A stretch of 62,885 bases of DNA from Treponema sp. Its GTDB lineage: Bacteria > Spirochaetota > Spirochaetia > Treponematales > Breznakiellaceae. The stretch's first letter is position 1. Each line of letters starts with the position of its first letter. Positions 43,622-52,977 of the stretch are shown here, one piece after another. The stretch covers positions 1 to 62,885 of the forward strand of contig JAISLX010000108.1 in the NCBI GenBank assembly GCA_031277045.1. The letters run 5' to 3'. The position numbers were made by a program, and so were the translations under genes. The notes beneath the pieces are model-generated. The model had not been told where the DNA came from, made no database searches, and worked only from the letters and a program-made list of their open reading frames with translations.

Positions 43622-45147
43622 TTGTTGTTTACTCCTGATTTAAGGTTTACAATATCGAATTCTTTGATGAGCCTGGAAAGGTATGTCCGCTGAATATCCA
43701 GGTCCCTGGCCGCTTCCGTCTGGTTCCAGTTGTTTTCTTCCAGGACTCCGCGGATAAACTGGGCTTTGAAGCTGTTGATCGCGTTTTTCAAATTGCGCTC
43801 CCCCTCCCCGCCTTCGGAAATTTCTATCCGGCTGTTGAGGAACAGGTCCTCCCGCTGTATCCAACCGTTCTTTCCTATAACGCAGGCACGTTCCACGCAA
43901 TTTTCAAGTTCCCTTACATTTCCCGGCCAGGAATAGGAAAGCATGGTTTCCATGGCTTTCTCGGAGAAACCCTCAAACTGTTTTTTAGTTTCCGCCGTGA
44001 ATTTTTTAAGAAAAAAGGAAGCCAGTTCGGGAATGTCATCCGGCCTCTGCCGTAACGGGGGAATGTACAGAGGAAGTACGTTCAGCCGGTAATAGAGATC
44101 GCTTCTAAACTGACCTTTTTCTACCTGGGCCTCTATATCTTTGTTGGTGGCCGCCAAAATTCGCACATTAACAGTAGTGGAAACATCGGAACCGACTTTT
44201 TCAAAGGTCCGTTCCTGGATAACCCGCAGCAATTTGGCCTGCAAAGCCAAGGGAATATCGGCGATTTCATCCAGGAAGATGGTTCCCCGGTCGGCCATTT
44301 CAAACCGTCCCTGCCGGTTCGCGATTGCGTTGGTAAAGGCCCCCTTTACGTGGCCGAACAACTCGCTTTCCAGTAGTCCCTCCGGTATGGCGGCGCAGTT
44401 TACCCGGACAAACGGAGCGCGGCTGCGGGGACTGCGCAAATGTATCTGTTCCGCGAACAATTCCTTCCCTACCCCGCTTTCTCCCAGAATCAGAACCGAA
44501 GAATCGGTTTTTGCCACACGGTCGATAATCTCCAGTTTTTCCAGAATCAGCGGGCTTTTGGCGATCATCGTATGGTACTCGCGATCGGTTTTAACAGGGT
44601 CCCGCAAAAGCCGCGCTTTTTCGCGGGCCTGCTCAATATCCCGCACGCTGGTAATGGCTATGGCGGCCTGGGCAGCGAATATCTCCACCCATTCAATATC
44701 ATCTTCCCCGAAGGATTTCCCGTCCGCTTTGTTTAATATCTCGATTACTCCGGTACACTCGTCTTTAAGCCGCAGGGGAACGGCGATCATATTTGTTAAG
44801 GGGTAGTTAAACTCCTGAGCAATGCGTTTCTGGTACCGTTTGTCGCTGTCAACGTCATTAATAATCAGGGGCTTGTTATGCTGAAGCACCCAGCCGGCGA
44901 TCCCCTCTCCGGTTTTCATGGTATACGGTTTTACACCCCGTCTCTTAATCCCTCGATCCGCCTCGATGTAGAGTTCCTGTTTTTCCCGGTCAAGCAGAAG
45001 AATACCGGAAGCATCTCCCCCGCAGAAACAGGTTACGGATTCCAGTATATGCGACAACAATGCGTGAACATCGGAATAATTCGAGTTGATAAGATTACCG
45101 ATCTCGACAAGGGTGTTAAATTTCTGTACGTCGATTGTTGACAGCAT
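43618..45147 (-). CDS. GAF-domain sigma-54-dependent transcriptional activator (GAFTNA variant)
   Basis: A 509-residue bacterial enhancer-binding protein: GAF sensor at about 20-165, AAA+ domain at about 190-425, Fis-type HTH at about 465-505 (NWNQTEAARDLDIQRTYLSR). Walker A is GESGVGKE at 222-229 and Walker B TIFLDEI near 289-295. The loop that contacts sigma-54, normally GAFTGA, reads GAFTNA at 269-274. The GAF domain suggests control by a small ligand. It leads a three-gene run with a TPR protein and a lipoprotein, its likely targets or partners. ATG 45147 is the only reasonable start; no strong ribosome-binding site is visible. Confidence 0.9.
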   Translation of the reverse strand: MLSTIDVQKFNTLVEIGNLINSNYSDVHALLSHILESVTCFCGGDASGILLLDREKQELYIEADRGIKRRGVKPYTMKTGEGIAGWVLQHNKPLIINDVDSDKRYQKRIAQEFNYPLTNMIAVPLRLKDECTGVIEILNKADGKSFGEDDIEWVEIFAAQAAIAITSVRDIEQAREKARLLRDPVKTDREYHTMIAKSPLILEKLEIIDRVAKTDSSVLILGESGVGKELFAEQIHLRSPRSRAPFVRVNCAAIPEGLLESELFGHVKGAFTNAIANRQGRFEMADRGTIFLDEIADIPLALQAKLLRVIQERTFEKVGSDVSTTVNVRILAATNKDIEAQVEKGQFRSDLYYRLNVLPLYIPPLRQRPDDIPELASFFLKKFTAETKKQFEGFSEKAMETMLSYSWPGNVRELENCVERACVIGKNGWIQREDLFLNSRIEISEGGEGERNLKNAINSFKAQFIRGVLEENNWNQTEAARDLDIQRTYLSRLIKEFDIVNLKSGVNNK

Positions 45148-45161
45148 CTTAGTGCGGTCTT

Positions 45162-45188
45162 TTATTCGAAGGGGGTCGAATACCCCGC
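45162..45188. repeat. 27-nt dispersed repeat, copy 1
   Basis: TTATTCGAAGGGGGT followed by CGAATACCCCGC. Apart from two bases it is the same as 49802-49828. It lies in the upstream region of the sigma-54 activator gene and is followed by a CCGCCCCTTGGGGCGG palindrome. Confidence 0.6.
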
Positions 45189-45253
45189 CCCTTGGGGCGG
45201 TTCAATTTCTACGCCAAGGATGGCGGGGTAAAGACCTCCCCCGTGCAAAATGA

Positions 45254-45274
45254 AAAAAGTCCGCAGGACTTTTT
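45254..45274 (-). terminator. Intrinsic terminator of the cmk-rpsA gene
   Basis: On the minus strand AAAAAGTCC, loop TGC, GGACTTTTTT, 43 nt after the cmk-rpsA stop at 45317. A short GC stem with a following T-run is a typical rho-independent terminator; the A-run on the other side would allow it to work in both directions. Confidence 0.75.
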
Positions 45275-45316
45275 CTTCTCGATCGAAGATACCCTGCTGC
45301 TCTGCGGCGGGGTTCT

Positions 45317-47728
45317 TCATTCGGACCCTCTGGATTTCAGAGCATCCCCCAAGGTAAAGGTGGAGTCGTCCGATTCTTCCGCTGCCATATAACGGGAAAG
45401 CTCATCCCGTTGAACCTTCTTTTGATAATCCCGAATGGAAAAGGCGACCTTTTGTTTGGCCGGCTGTACCTCCAAAACCACCGCTTTTATTTTATCCCCC
45501 GCCTGATATTTTTTCAAAGCCTCATCGGGGTTGTCATCACGATTTTCGGAAAGATTGGATTTGTGAATTAAACCTTCTATGCCGCCGGGAACTTTTACGA
45601 AAATGCCAAAATCGGTAATGGAGGAAATTTCCCCCTCCACAAGAGAACCGGGCTTGTACGTTTCCGCGAATTTTTGCCAGGGATCCTCGCTTAACTGTTT
45701 AATACCCACACGGATATTGCGGTTTTCCTTATCCACAGCGATAACCATGATTTCGATTTCCTGGCCGACCGCCAGTTCACTGCCCGGATGCTTAATTTTA
45801 CGGGTCCACGAGATATCATCCCCGTGGAGAAAACCGTCAATCCCCTCCTCCAGTTCGATAAAGGCCCCCACATTGGTAATTTTAACCACTTTGCGGGTAA
45901 GACGGGCTCCCACAGGGTACTTTTCCTCGATGTCGCTCCAGGGATTGGCGGTAACCTGTTTAAGTCCCAAGGAAACCCTGCCCGCCTGGATGTCGTACCC
46001 CAGGATCATACATTCCACCTCGTCCCCGATGTGGAGAAGGTCTTCGGCCTTTTGGATTTTTTTGATCCAGGAAAATTCGGAGATATGGGCAAGTCCCTCA
46101 ATTCCCTCTTCCAATTCGATGAACGCGCCGAAATCGGTAAGCTTGGTTACTTTTCCTTTTACAATATCGTTGACGTGGTATTTTTCCTCAAAACGGACCC
46201 AGGGATCATCGGTAAAGTGCTTAAGGGAAAGGTTAATCCGTTTTTCCGCGGGATCGATACGGATTACTTTAAGATGAATCTCCTGTCCCTTCTTGACGAA
46301 GTCTTTGGGACGGGTAACATGGCCCCAACTCATATCATTGATATGCAAAAGCCCGTCGAAGCCGCCGAGATCAATAAAAGCGCCGAAGGAGGTAAAACTC
46401 TTTACTACGCCGGTTACATCGGCGCCGATTTGGGTGCTTTCAAAAAATTCGTTCCGTTTGCGGTCAATATCTTCTTCCAGCCACTTGCGGCGGTTTACCA
46501 CAATATTTACCTTGCCGTCCGAATAAAGCCGTTCCACATAAAAACGGGTTTTCATTCCCAGGAATTTTTCCGGCTTGTCAACTTTCTGGGCGTCGGACTG
46601 GCTGATGGGAAGAAAGGCGTGAACGGAATCCCCCAAATTTACATCAAAACCGCCCTTGACGACTTTTTCGATGGTTCCTTCCACGGTGCCGTGTTCCTGG
46701 AATGCCTGGCGAAGATTTTTCCAGAAAATTTTAACATCGGCCTTTTGTTTGGAAACTATAACTTCCCCGTGGCGGTTTTCCTTTGCCACCAGGATTACCG
46801 ACACCGTATCCCCAACGTTGGGAATTTCGGCGAATTCGGCGATCGGAATTTTGCCCTCTGACTTGTAGCCGACATCCACAAATACCTGATCTTCCGTTAC
46901 CTGGATGACAACACCGTCGACAAGCTGTCCTTCCTCCAGTTGTTCCAAGGATTTGAGGTATTCTTCCTGCAATTGTGTTTGAATGTTTCCGGAACCGCCC
47001 GCAACGTTTCCTTCCGGTCCATTCTGCGGGTTGGTATCCGCCTCCACTTCCACCTGGGCCATGTTCGATCCTTCCATCTCAATTTTCGCCTTTAATTTGG
47101 CATAAACTTGTTCAATGGTCAAGTCCGAAGTATCCAGGTACTCCACCCCCGGGGCGATTGTAAGGCTGCCTTCCGCTTTGTTTCGGTCAATTTCGTCCCG
47201 CTCCAGGATGGATTTTAGGATTTCTTGCGGACTGAGCCGGGAAGTTCCCTGGCCGAAGCGCCGTCTGGCGCGGGATTCAGGCGAAGCGTCAAGGTAATAC
47301 CGGTATTCCGCGCCGGGGAAAACCACGGTGGTCATGTCCCGGCCCTCTACAACCGCGTTGATGCCCCGGGCGGTTTTCCGAATCAGATCGTTGACGATAT
47401 GCCGTATGGGCACGATGGCGGAAAGGGGGGCCGTGTACTTGTCAATCTCGTCCGAATGGAGGCTGTCCGTTACGTCCTCCCCGTCCAGCAAAACACGGCC
47501 GCCGGGGAGGTATTCGACGCGGGCGGCTTTTGCGCGGGCCAGCGCCAAATCTTCCCGGTCAGGCTGTATGCCGTGCCGCAGACAGTCCAGCGTAATGGCC
47601 CGGTACAAATTCCCCGAATTGATGTAGGTAAAACAGCGTGTTTTCCCCGGAAGACGCAGCTTTTCTGCCAGAAGCCGCGCTATCGTACTTTTTCCTGAGC
47701 CCGCGGGACCGTCTATCGCGATGATCAC
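45317..47728 (-). CDS. cmk-rpsA: Cytidylate kinase fused to 30S ribosomal protein S1
   Basis: An 803-residue fusion. Residues 1-225 are CMP kinase, which makes CDP and dCDP from CMP and dCMP with ATP: P-loop [49 protein letters not shown]. After a linker of about 55 residues come six S1 RNA-binding repeats, for example [35 protein letters not shown] and [21 protein letters not shown]1 helps mRNA bind to the 30S subunit. GTG 47728 is the start, with GGGAGG eight bases upstream, just after the rluB stop. The genes are adjacent in many bacteria; a fused form is known in treponemes. No stop or start interrupts the join, although an internal ATG ([10 protein letters not shown]) could allow separate S1 synthesis. 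Confidence 0.95.
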   Translation of the reverse strand: MIIAIDGPAGSGKSTIARLLAEKLRLPGKTRCFTYINSGNLYRAITLDCLRHGIQPDREDLALARAKAARVEYLPGGRVLLDGEDVTDSLHSDEIDKYTAPLSAIVPIRHIVNDLIRKTARGINAVVEGRDMTTVVFPGAEYRYYLDASPESRARRRFGQGTSRLSPQEILKSILERDEIDRNKAEGSLTIAPGVEYLDTSDLTIEQVYAKLKAKIEMEGSNMAQVEVEADTNPQNGPEGNVAGGSGNIQTQLQEEYLKSLEQLEEGQLVDGVVIQVTEDQVFVDVGYKSEGKIPIAEFAEIPNVGDTVSVILVAKENRHGEVIVSKQKADVKIFWKNLRQAFQEHGTVEGTIEKVVKGGFDVNLGDSVHAFLPISQSDAQKVDKPEKFLGMKTRFYVERLYSDGKVNIVVNRRKWLEEDIDRKRNEFFESTQIGADVTGVVKSFTSFGAFIDLGGFDGLLHINDMSWGHVTRPKDFVKKGQEIHLKVIRIDPAEKRINLSLKHFTDDPWVRFEEKYHVNDIVKGKVTKLTDFGAFIELEEGIEGLAHISEFSWIKKIQKAEDLLHIGDEVECMILGYDIQAGRVSLGLKQVTANPWSDIEEKYPVGARLTRKVVKITNVGAFIELEEGIDGFLHGDDISWTRKIKHPGSELAVGQEIEIMVIAVDKENRNIRVGIKQLSEDPWQKFAETYKPGSLVEGEISSITDFGIFVKVPGGIEGLIHKSNLSENRDDNPDEALKKYQAGDKIKAVVLEVQPAKQKVAFSIRDYQKKVQRDELSRYMAAEESDDSTFTLGDALKSRGSE

Positions 47729-47729
47729 T

Positions 47730-48470
47730 TTACTTTCCTCCCATAAGGGCTTCGAGCTCGGTTTCCCGAAGGGACCGGGAAACCCCTTCCCCCAGATTTC
47801 CCAGCGGTACCGGCCCGATGCGGATCCTGTGGAGCCGCCGGGGGTGGAGGTGGAAATATGAGAAAACCCGCCGGATTTCCCGGTTTTTCCCCTCCACAAG
47901 GCATATTCTAAGGGATCCGCGCCCGGTTTTTTCAATTTCCCGGGCCCGGTACTTCTGTCCCTCGATTACCAGACCCTGTCTAAAGGCGTCCACGACTCCG
48001 TCCGGTATAGGACCGGAAGCTTCTACCAGGTACTCTTTTTCTATTCCCGATGAGGGGTGGCTTACCCTGGCGGCGAAGTCCCCGTTGTTGGTAAAGAGAA
48101 TAAGGCCGGAAGAAAGAACGTCCAGCCGCCCCACATTGTAAAGCCGCTCCCGGATGCTGGGGGGCAACAGTTCAAGGGCCAGGGGACGCCCCTGAGGATC
48201 GGAGGAACTGCAAATATAACCGGGGGGTTTGTGAAGGGCAAGGTACCATAATTGTGTTTCAGGCATTACCGGACGGCCATCCAGAAGGACCGTGTCGCCG
48301 GCCCCAACCTTCCCCCCCGGAACCGTAATTACCTTGCCGTTTACCCGCACCCGGCCTTCGCTTATCAGTTTTTCCGCCCCCCGCCTGGAGACCAGGCCCG
48401 CGTGGGCCAGGTAGACATGGAGCCTTACCTGAGAATCTCCGGGAAGGTCATTCGTCTCTTTGACGATCAA
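47730..48470 (-). CDS. rluB: rRNA pseudouridine synthase (RsuA/RluB/RluF family)
   Basis: A 246-residue enzyme that converts a uridine in rRNA to pseudouridine. An S4 RNA-binding domain (RLHVYLAHAGLVSRRGAEKL) precedes the catalytic domain with the GRLDVLSSGLILFTNNGDFA motif containing the active Asp, and EGKNREIRRVFSYF at the C-terminus. Which rRNA base is changed cannot be read directly; RluB (23S) is the likeliest from context with scpAB. The start is uncertain: TTG 48470 has GGGAGG about nine bases upstream, while TTG 48494 lacks a site. The gene overlaps scpB and nearly abuts cmk-rpsA. Confidence 0.9.
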   Translation of the reverse strand: MIVKETNDLPGDSQVRLHVYLAHAGLVSRRGAEKLISEGRVRVNGKVITVPGGKVGAGDTVLLDGRPVMPETQLWYLALHKPPGYICSSSDPQGRPLALELLPPSIRERLYNVGRLDVLSSGLILFTNNGDFAARVSHPSSGIEKEYLVEASGPIPDGVVDAFRQGLVIEGQKYRAREIEKTGRGSLRICLVEGKNREIRRVFSYFHLHPRRLHRIRIGPVPLGNLGEGVSRSLRETELEALMGGK

Positions 48471-48987
48471 ACCGGTCCGCCTCCCGTTCGTCAAGTTTGG
48501 GAAGATCGGCGATACTGTTTAACCTGAAAAACCGCAAAAAATCGGCGGTGGTACCGTACTGGATCGGTTTTCCGGGGACATCCTTCTTCCCTATTTCTTT
48601 GATGAGATGTTTTTCCGCCAGAAGACGGATCATGGTATCCGTCTGAACCCCCCGGATTTCCTCAATTTCGCCCCGGGTAATAGGCTGGGAATAGGCGATA
48701 ATCGAAAGGGTCTCCATAGCGGCCCGGGAAAGCCGGGATTCGTTCCGCTTTCCATAACGTTCCCGCAGATTATCCCAGTAGTCCCGCTTGGGCGAAAGAG
48801 TGATTCCCCCGCCAACCCGGAAAAGTTCCAGCCCTGAGGCGGGACGGGCAAGTTCCTCAGCCAAACGGGCCAGGGCCGCGTTTACCTTGTCCCCGGAAAG
48901 GCCGGAAATACGGGCCAGGGCGGCCTCGTCCAGGGTTTCCGATTCCAAATAAAGAATAGCCTCAAGCAACGCGGCTTCCCTATCCAA
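48448..48987 (-). CDS. scpB: Segregation and condensation protein ScpB
   Basis: A 179-residue winged-helix protein of the SMC-ScpA-ScpB condensin. Family text is AILYLESETLDEAALARISG, SRAAMETLSIIAYSQPITRG, EIEEIRGVQTDTMIRLLAEK and QYGTTADFLRFF. The start is TTG 48987 with GGAGGAAGGAC directly upstream; it overlaps scpA by 8 nt. The last 23 nt overlap the chosen rluB start. The scpA-scpB-rluB order is very common. Confidence 0.94.
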   Translation of the reverse strand: MDREAALLEAILYLESETLDEAALARISGLSGDKVNAALARLAEELARPASGLELFRVGGGITLSPKRDYWDNLRERYGKRNESRLSRAAMETLSIIAYSQPITRGEIEEIRGVQTDTMIRLLAEKHLIKEIGKKDVPGKPIQYGTTADFLRFFRLNSIADLPKLDEREADRFDRQRDE

Positions 48988-49720
48988 GTCCTTCCTCCTT
49001 GGGGCGAATCATAATATCCCCGAACATGCGGTTTTGAAAAACCAGGATCATCCTGGCTTTGACCGCCTCCAATATCGCGAGGAAAGCGCAGATTATGTCC
49101 ATAAGCGACCCCTTGCGGACCACAAGATCCGTAAAACCACACTCCCCTTTTTTTTCCAGCGTCTCCACCATAAGGGCGGTTTTTTCGTTTACCGTAACTT
49201 CTTCGTAAAGGTCGATAATCCGTTCCCCCGGAAACCGGTTTGCCACGAGGACCGAGAAAGTCTTGAGGAGATCCCAGATATCCAACTGTTCCCACAAGCC
49301 GTCATCGTCAAAAGGCAATTCACGTTGAAGCCGTTTCCGCTCTATAATCCACTCGGCTTCCCGTTCCTTTTCCTCCATAAGGCCGGATAATTTTTTGAAT
49401 TTCTGGTACTCAATGAGCCGGTCCACTAACTCCTGCCGGAGGATGACTCCCTCGTCGTCCATGTCCGCTTCCACGGGAAGCAAGGTATGGGACTTGATGC
49501 GGAGCAAAGTTGCCGCCATAGCGTGAAATTCGGTTACATTCTCCAAATCCAGTTCTTCCACATAACTTAAGTACTCCAGGTACTGCTCGGTTATCTGAGC
49601 GATGGGGATGTCGAAAATATTGACTTCGTTTTTTTTGACAAGGAAGAGAAGCAGATCCAGCGGGCCTTCGAATTCGTCAAGCTTAAAGCTACGGGCCGGG
49701 GTTTTGAGGGGTGTTTCCAT
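48980..49720 (-). CDS. scpA: Segregation and condensation protein ScpA
   Basis: A 246-residue kleisin subunit bridging the SMC heads. The N-terminal FEGPLDLLLFLVKKNEVNIF, DIPIAQITEQYLEYL and AATLLRIKSHTLLP are characteristic, as is the C-terminal winged-helix text with AFLAILEAVKARMILVFQN. ATG 49720 is used; the region before it has no strong ribosome-binding site. scpB starts inside its end. SMC itself is not in the window. Confidence 0.94.
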   Translation of the reverse strand: METPLKTPARSFKLDEFEGPLDLLLFLVKKNEVNIFDIPIAQITEQYLEYLSYVEELDLENVTEFHAMAATLLRIKSHTLLPVEADMDDEGVILRQELVDRLIEYQKFKKLSGLMEEKEREAEWIIERKRLQRELPFDDDGLWEQLDIWDLLKTFSVLVANRFPGERIIDLYEEVTVNEKTALMVETLEKKGECGFTDLVVRKGSLMDIICAFLAILEAVKARMILVFQNRMFGDIMIRPKEEGLG

Positions 49721-49801
49721 GGAGATTTACAGTATAGCTTTCCCCGGCGCCGCCGTAAAGCCCTTGAACTTTTCCCGGAAAGCCGGAGCCGCGGGAAAGT
49801 C

Positions 49802-49828
49802 TTATTCGAAGGGGGTTGAATACTCCGC
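49802..49828. repeat. 27-nt dispersed repeat, copy 2
   Basis: TTATTCGAAGGGGGT followed by TGAATACTCCGC, two bases different from 45162-45188. It lies just after the murB stop, between murB and scpA. Confidence 0.6.
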
Positions 49829-49839
49829 GGCGGGGCGCT

Positions 49840-50823
49840 TCATTGAGAATTTTCCCACTCCCCCGCAAACAGTATTTCCCGCTCCAGTTCCAAACCCCGC
49901 TCCGCCTTGACCCTGGCGGCGATGATATCCGAAAGGGAGCGAATATCCGCCGCGCTGGCGTTCCCGGCGTTGATAATGATATTTCCGTGCCAGGGCGCTA
50001 CCTGGGCCCCCCCCACCCGCAGGCCCCGGAGTCCCAGTTCGTCGATAATCCGCCCGGTACTTTTACCGAAGTCCCGGTTGTTCTTAAAAACGGAACCGGC
50101 GGATGGGTAACGGTAATGGCCTTTGCGTTTCCGGTCTTCCCGGTGATCCGCCATCTCCCGGCAGATTTTTTCCGGATCTCCCCCGGTCGTAAGCAGTACG
50201 GCCCCAAGGATAAGTTCGTCCCGTCCCTGGAAAGGGCTTTGCTTGTACCCAAAATCGCCGGGGTAACGGGATATGCGCCGTATTTCCGCGATCCCGCCGT
50301 TTATGGTCAGGACCTCTACCTCCGTCAATACATCCGAAAGGGATTTTTCATAACAGCGGGCGTTCATCCACACCGCCCCCCCCAGGGTTCCCGGCATACC
50401 CGCCAGGAATTCAAGGCCGGAGCGGCCCCGCCGGGCGCCGTATTCGGTCATTGCGTCAACCGGCGTACCGGATCTAACGTAAAATCCCTCGCCTTTCGGC
50501 TGAATTCCCGTCCAGGCCCCCGTATCAAGGACAATACCCCGGATTCCCCGGTCGCTTACCACCAAATTCGCGCCGCCTCCCAGGACAAAGACCGGAAACC
50601 CCGCTTCCCGGGCCCGGCTGAGAAGGATTCCCGCGAAGGGGGGGAACGCTTCCCCCGCGGGCCGCAGCCAAAGATCCGCCGGCCCCCCTACCCGGAAGGT
50701 GGTATGGGCGGCCATCGGTTCGTCAAAGCGATAATCCAGCATCGGGGACGCGCCCTTCCCAAAACCGGGGACTACATGCCGGGCTTCGCTAATCAACATG
50801 TTCAGGAAGGACTGCGGAATCAT
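49840..50823 (-). CDS. murB: UDP-N-acetylenolpyruvoylglucosamine reductase MurB
   Basis: A 327-residue FAD enzyme that reduces the enolpyruvyl group to make UDP-MurNAc, an early cytoplasmic step of peptidoglycan synthesis. The FAD-binding HTTFRVGGPADLWLRP and VLGGGANLVVSDRGIRGIVL are clear; the catalytic serine is in RYPSAGSVFKN, which with the shorter C-terminal domain indicates a type II enzyme. ATG 50823 fits the family. It is divergent from cysS, with about 85 bases between them for both promoters. Confidence 0.94.
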   Translation of the reverse strand: MIPQSFLNMLISEARHVVPGFGKGASPMLDYRFDEPMAAHTTFRVGGPADLWLRPAGEAFPPFAGILLSRAREAGFPVFVLGGGANLVVSDRGIRGIVLDTGAWTGIQPKGEGFYVRSGTPVDAMTEYGARRGRSGLEFLAGMPGTLGGAVWMNARCYEKSLSDVLTEVEVLTINGGIAEIRRISRYPGDFGYKQSPFQGRDELILGAVLLTTGGDPEKICREMADHREDRKRKGHYRYPSAGSVFKNNRDFGKSTGRIIDELGLRGLRVGGAQVAPWHGNIIINAGNASAADIRSLSDIIAARVKAERGLELEREILFAGEWENSQ

Positions 50824-50907
50824 ACTAGTAGTTGATTATCGGCGGCCACGGGTCCCGGACTTGAAAGCTTGATCATTCCGTCTTTTTTCCCTATCCTGTC
50901 AACATTT

Positions 50908-52368
50908 ATGATCCAGCGCACCGGAAAACTTACCCTTTACAATACCCTGGGACGGGAAATACAGACTTTTGAACCCCTGGTACAAGGCCGGGTTGGTTTC
51001 TATGGCTGCGGTCCCACGGTGTATAACTACGCCCATATCGGGAATCTGCGGGCTTACGTAACCCACGATATTCTTGTCCGTACCCTTCGCCGCATGGGTT
51101 ACGAGGTAACCCACGTAATGAATATTACCGATGTGGGGCACCTTTCCGGCGATAATGACGAAGGGGACGACAAAATGCTGAAAAGCGCCGGGGAACGGGG
51201 CAAAAGCGTCCTTGAAATCGCCGATTTTTACACCTCGGCTTTTTTTGACGATACGGAACGGATGAACATCGAGAGGCCTACGGTGGTTTGTAAGGCCACC
51301 GCCCACGTGGGGGAGATGATCGATCTGATCCGGCGGATCGAGGCCAACGGCTACACCTACGAAAGCGGGGGAAACCTCTACTTCGATGTCGCCAAATTTC
51401 CCGCCTACGGGGAACTGGCCCTGTCCAGGCGGAACGATCCCAACGCCAGGGCGCGGGTAAGGGGGGATCCGAACAAGCGGAATCCCCAGGATTTTGTCCT
51501 TTGGTTTACCAAAAGCAAATTCGAGGACCAGGCCCTGGTTTGGGACAGTCCCTGGGGCCGGGGTTATCCGGGCTGGCATATCGAATGTTCCGCCATGAGC
51601 GTAAAGTACCTGGGGGAACAGTTCGACATCCACGCCGGGGGTATCGATCACGTGCCTATTCACCATACCAACGAGATTGCCCAGACTGAGGCCGCCACGG
51701 GAAAACATCCCTGGGTTAAGTTCTGGCTTCATAACGAATTTTTGGTCCTGGACCGGGGCAAAATGTCCAAATCTTCCGGCGGTTTTATTACCCTGCGGAG
51801 CCTCCTGGACGCCGGTTACGATCCGCTGGATTACCGCTATTTCCTCCTGGGCGGTCATTACCGCAGTCAACTTCAGTTTTCGTGGGAAAGTCTGGAAACC
51901 GCCAAAAACGCCCGGCGTTCCCTTGCCGAGCGTATCCGGGCGCTGGCGATTAAGGCGGGACCTGACCGGCGGCTCGGCGCCGGATTTTCGGAAAAGACGA
52001 CGGCCCGTTTGTCGGCTTTTGACAGGGCCTTGGAGGACGATCTTTCCAGCCCCCGCGCGCTGGCGGAACTGTGGGGGCTTGTCCGGGATCCGGACATTGA
52101 CGCGGGAGAGATACTGGCCTGCGCCTTTGATATGGACCGGGTACTGGGCCTTGATCTGGCCGGCCTTGCCCGGGCGGCGATCCCGGGCGGCGATAATTCC
52201 GCACAGGAAAGAGAGATAGAGGGGCTTATAGCCGAAAGGGCGGAGGCGAAACGAGCAAAGGATTACGCGAAAGCGGATAGTATACGGGCGCTTCTTAAAA
52301 CACGGGGCATCGCGCTGGAAGACGGACCCTCGGGCACGAGCTGGCGGCGGGAGCCCCCGGCAGGCTGA
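50908..52368 (+). CDS. cysS: Cysteinyl-tRNA synthetase
   Basis: A 486-residue class I synthetase for tRNA-Cys. LYNTLGREIQTFEP begins the family alignment. The zinc-binding cysteine is in FYGCGPTVYNYAHIGNLRAY, which also holds the HIGH-type motif; WHIECSAM and GGIDHVPIHHTNEIAQTEA follow, and the KMSKS loop is KMSKSSG. The C-terminal half has the usual helical anticodon domain. ATG 50908 is preferred, since an earlier in-frame ATG at 50869 would add a 13-residue hydrophobic extension (MIIPSFFPILSTF) atypical of the family; neither has a strong ribosome-binding site. Confidence 0.95.
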   Translation: MIQRTGKLTLYNTLGREIQTFEPLVQGRVGFYGCGPTVYNYAHIGNLRAYVTHDILVRTLRRMGYEVTHVMNITDVGHLSGDNDEGDDKMLKSAGERGKSVLEIADFYTSAFFDDTERMNIERPTVVCKATAHVGEMIDLIRRIEANGYTYESGGNLYFDVAKFPAYGELALSRRNDPNARARVRGDPNKRNPQDFVLWFTKSKFEDQALVWDSPWGRGYPGWHIECSAMSVKYLGEQFDIHAGGIDHVPIHHTNEIAQTEAATGKHPWVKFWLHNEFLVLDRGKMSKSSGGFITLRSLLDAGYDPLDYRYFLLGGHYRSQLQFSWESLETAKNARRSLAERIRALAIKAGPDRRLGAGFSEKTTARLSAFDRALEDDLSSPRALAELWGLVRDPDIDAGEILACAFDMDRVLGLDLAGLARAAIPGGDNSAQEREIEGLIAERAEAKRAKDYAKADSIRALLKTRGIALEDGPSGTSWRREPPAG

Positions 52369-52413
52369 ACCGCCCCCGGCTGTAACAAATCAGGGAAATA
52401 GGTTGTTTTCAGT

Positions 52414-52977
52414 ATGGATAAAAAGTCCCCAGGGCCGGAATTCCGTCATCTCTACGATACGGTGTTTCCCATCCTGTTCCGCGTTGCTTACCGGATTGCC
52501 GCCAGCGAAGAAGCGGCGGAAGATCTGTGCCAGGAGGCTTTTTTTCGCCTATATGAAAAAAACATGGTATTTCCCAATCCCGAGGAAGCTAAATATTGGC
52601 TTATCCGGGTAGTTAAAAACGCGGCCTTAAATTACGCGAAACGCAAAGAACGGGAACGGAAAGCTTATCAACGGGCCTTTCGGGAGGATGTCCGTGAAAC
52701 GGAAAACGGGGAAGGACTTCTTATAAAAAAAGAAGTCCGGCGGGAAGTTCAGGAGGCGATGAAAAAGCTTCCTGAAAACCTGAGGATGGTGTTGATCTTA
52801 AAAGAGTATGGCGAGATGAATTACAAGGATATTGGCCGTACCTTGGGAATAAGTGAGGGGAATGTCAAAGTCCGGGTTTTTAGGGCCCGGGAACGGCTTT
52901 CCGCTATTCTGGAAGCGGCGGAACAGCGTCAAAACGCTGAAAAGCGTCCGGGGAAGGATGGTTCACATGTGTCCTGA
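52414..52977 (+). CDS. ECF-type RNA polymerase sigma factor
   Basis: A 187-residue sigma factor with only regions 2 and 4. Region 2: LFRVAYRIAASEEAAEDLCQ followed by EAFFRLYEKN; region 4: LPENLRMVLILKEYGEMNYK and IGRTLGISEGNVKVRVFRAR. It probably directs RNA polymerase to envelope or stress genes, including its own operon. The anti-sigma gene overlaps its last 11 nt. ATG 52414 lies 45 nt after the cysS stop; only a distant AGG is seen upstream. The GGGAAATAGG before it might be part of an autoregulated promoter, but I cannot show this. Confidence 0.92.
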   Translation: MDKKSPGPEFRHLYDTVFPILFRVAYRIAASEEAAEDLCQEAFFRLYEKNMVFPNPEEAKYWLIRVVKNAALNYAKRKERERKAYQRAFREDVRETENGEGLLIKKEVRREVQEAMKKLPENLRMVLILKEYGEMNYKDIGRTLGISEGNVKVRVFRARERLSAILEAAEQRQNAEKRPGKDGSHVS

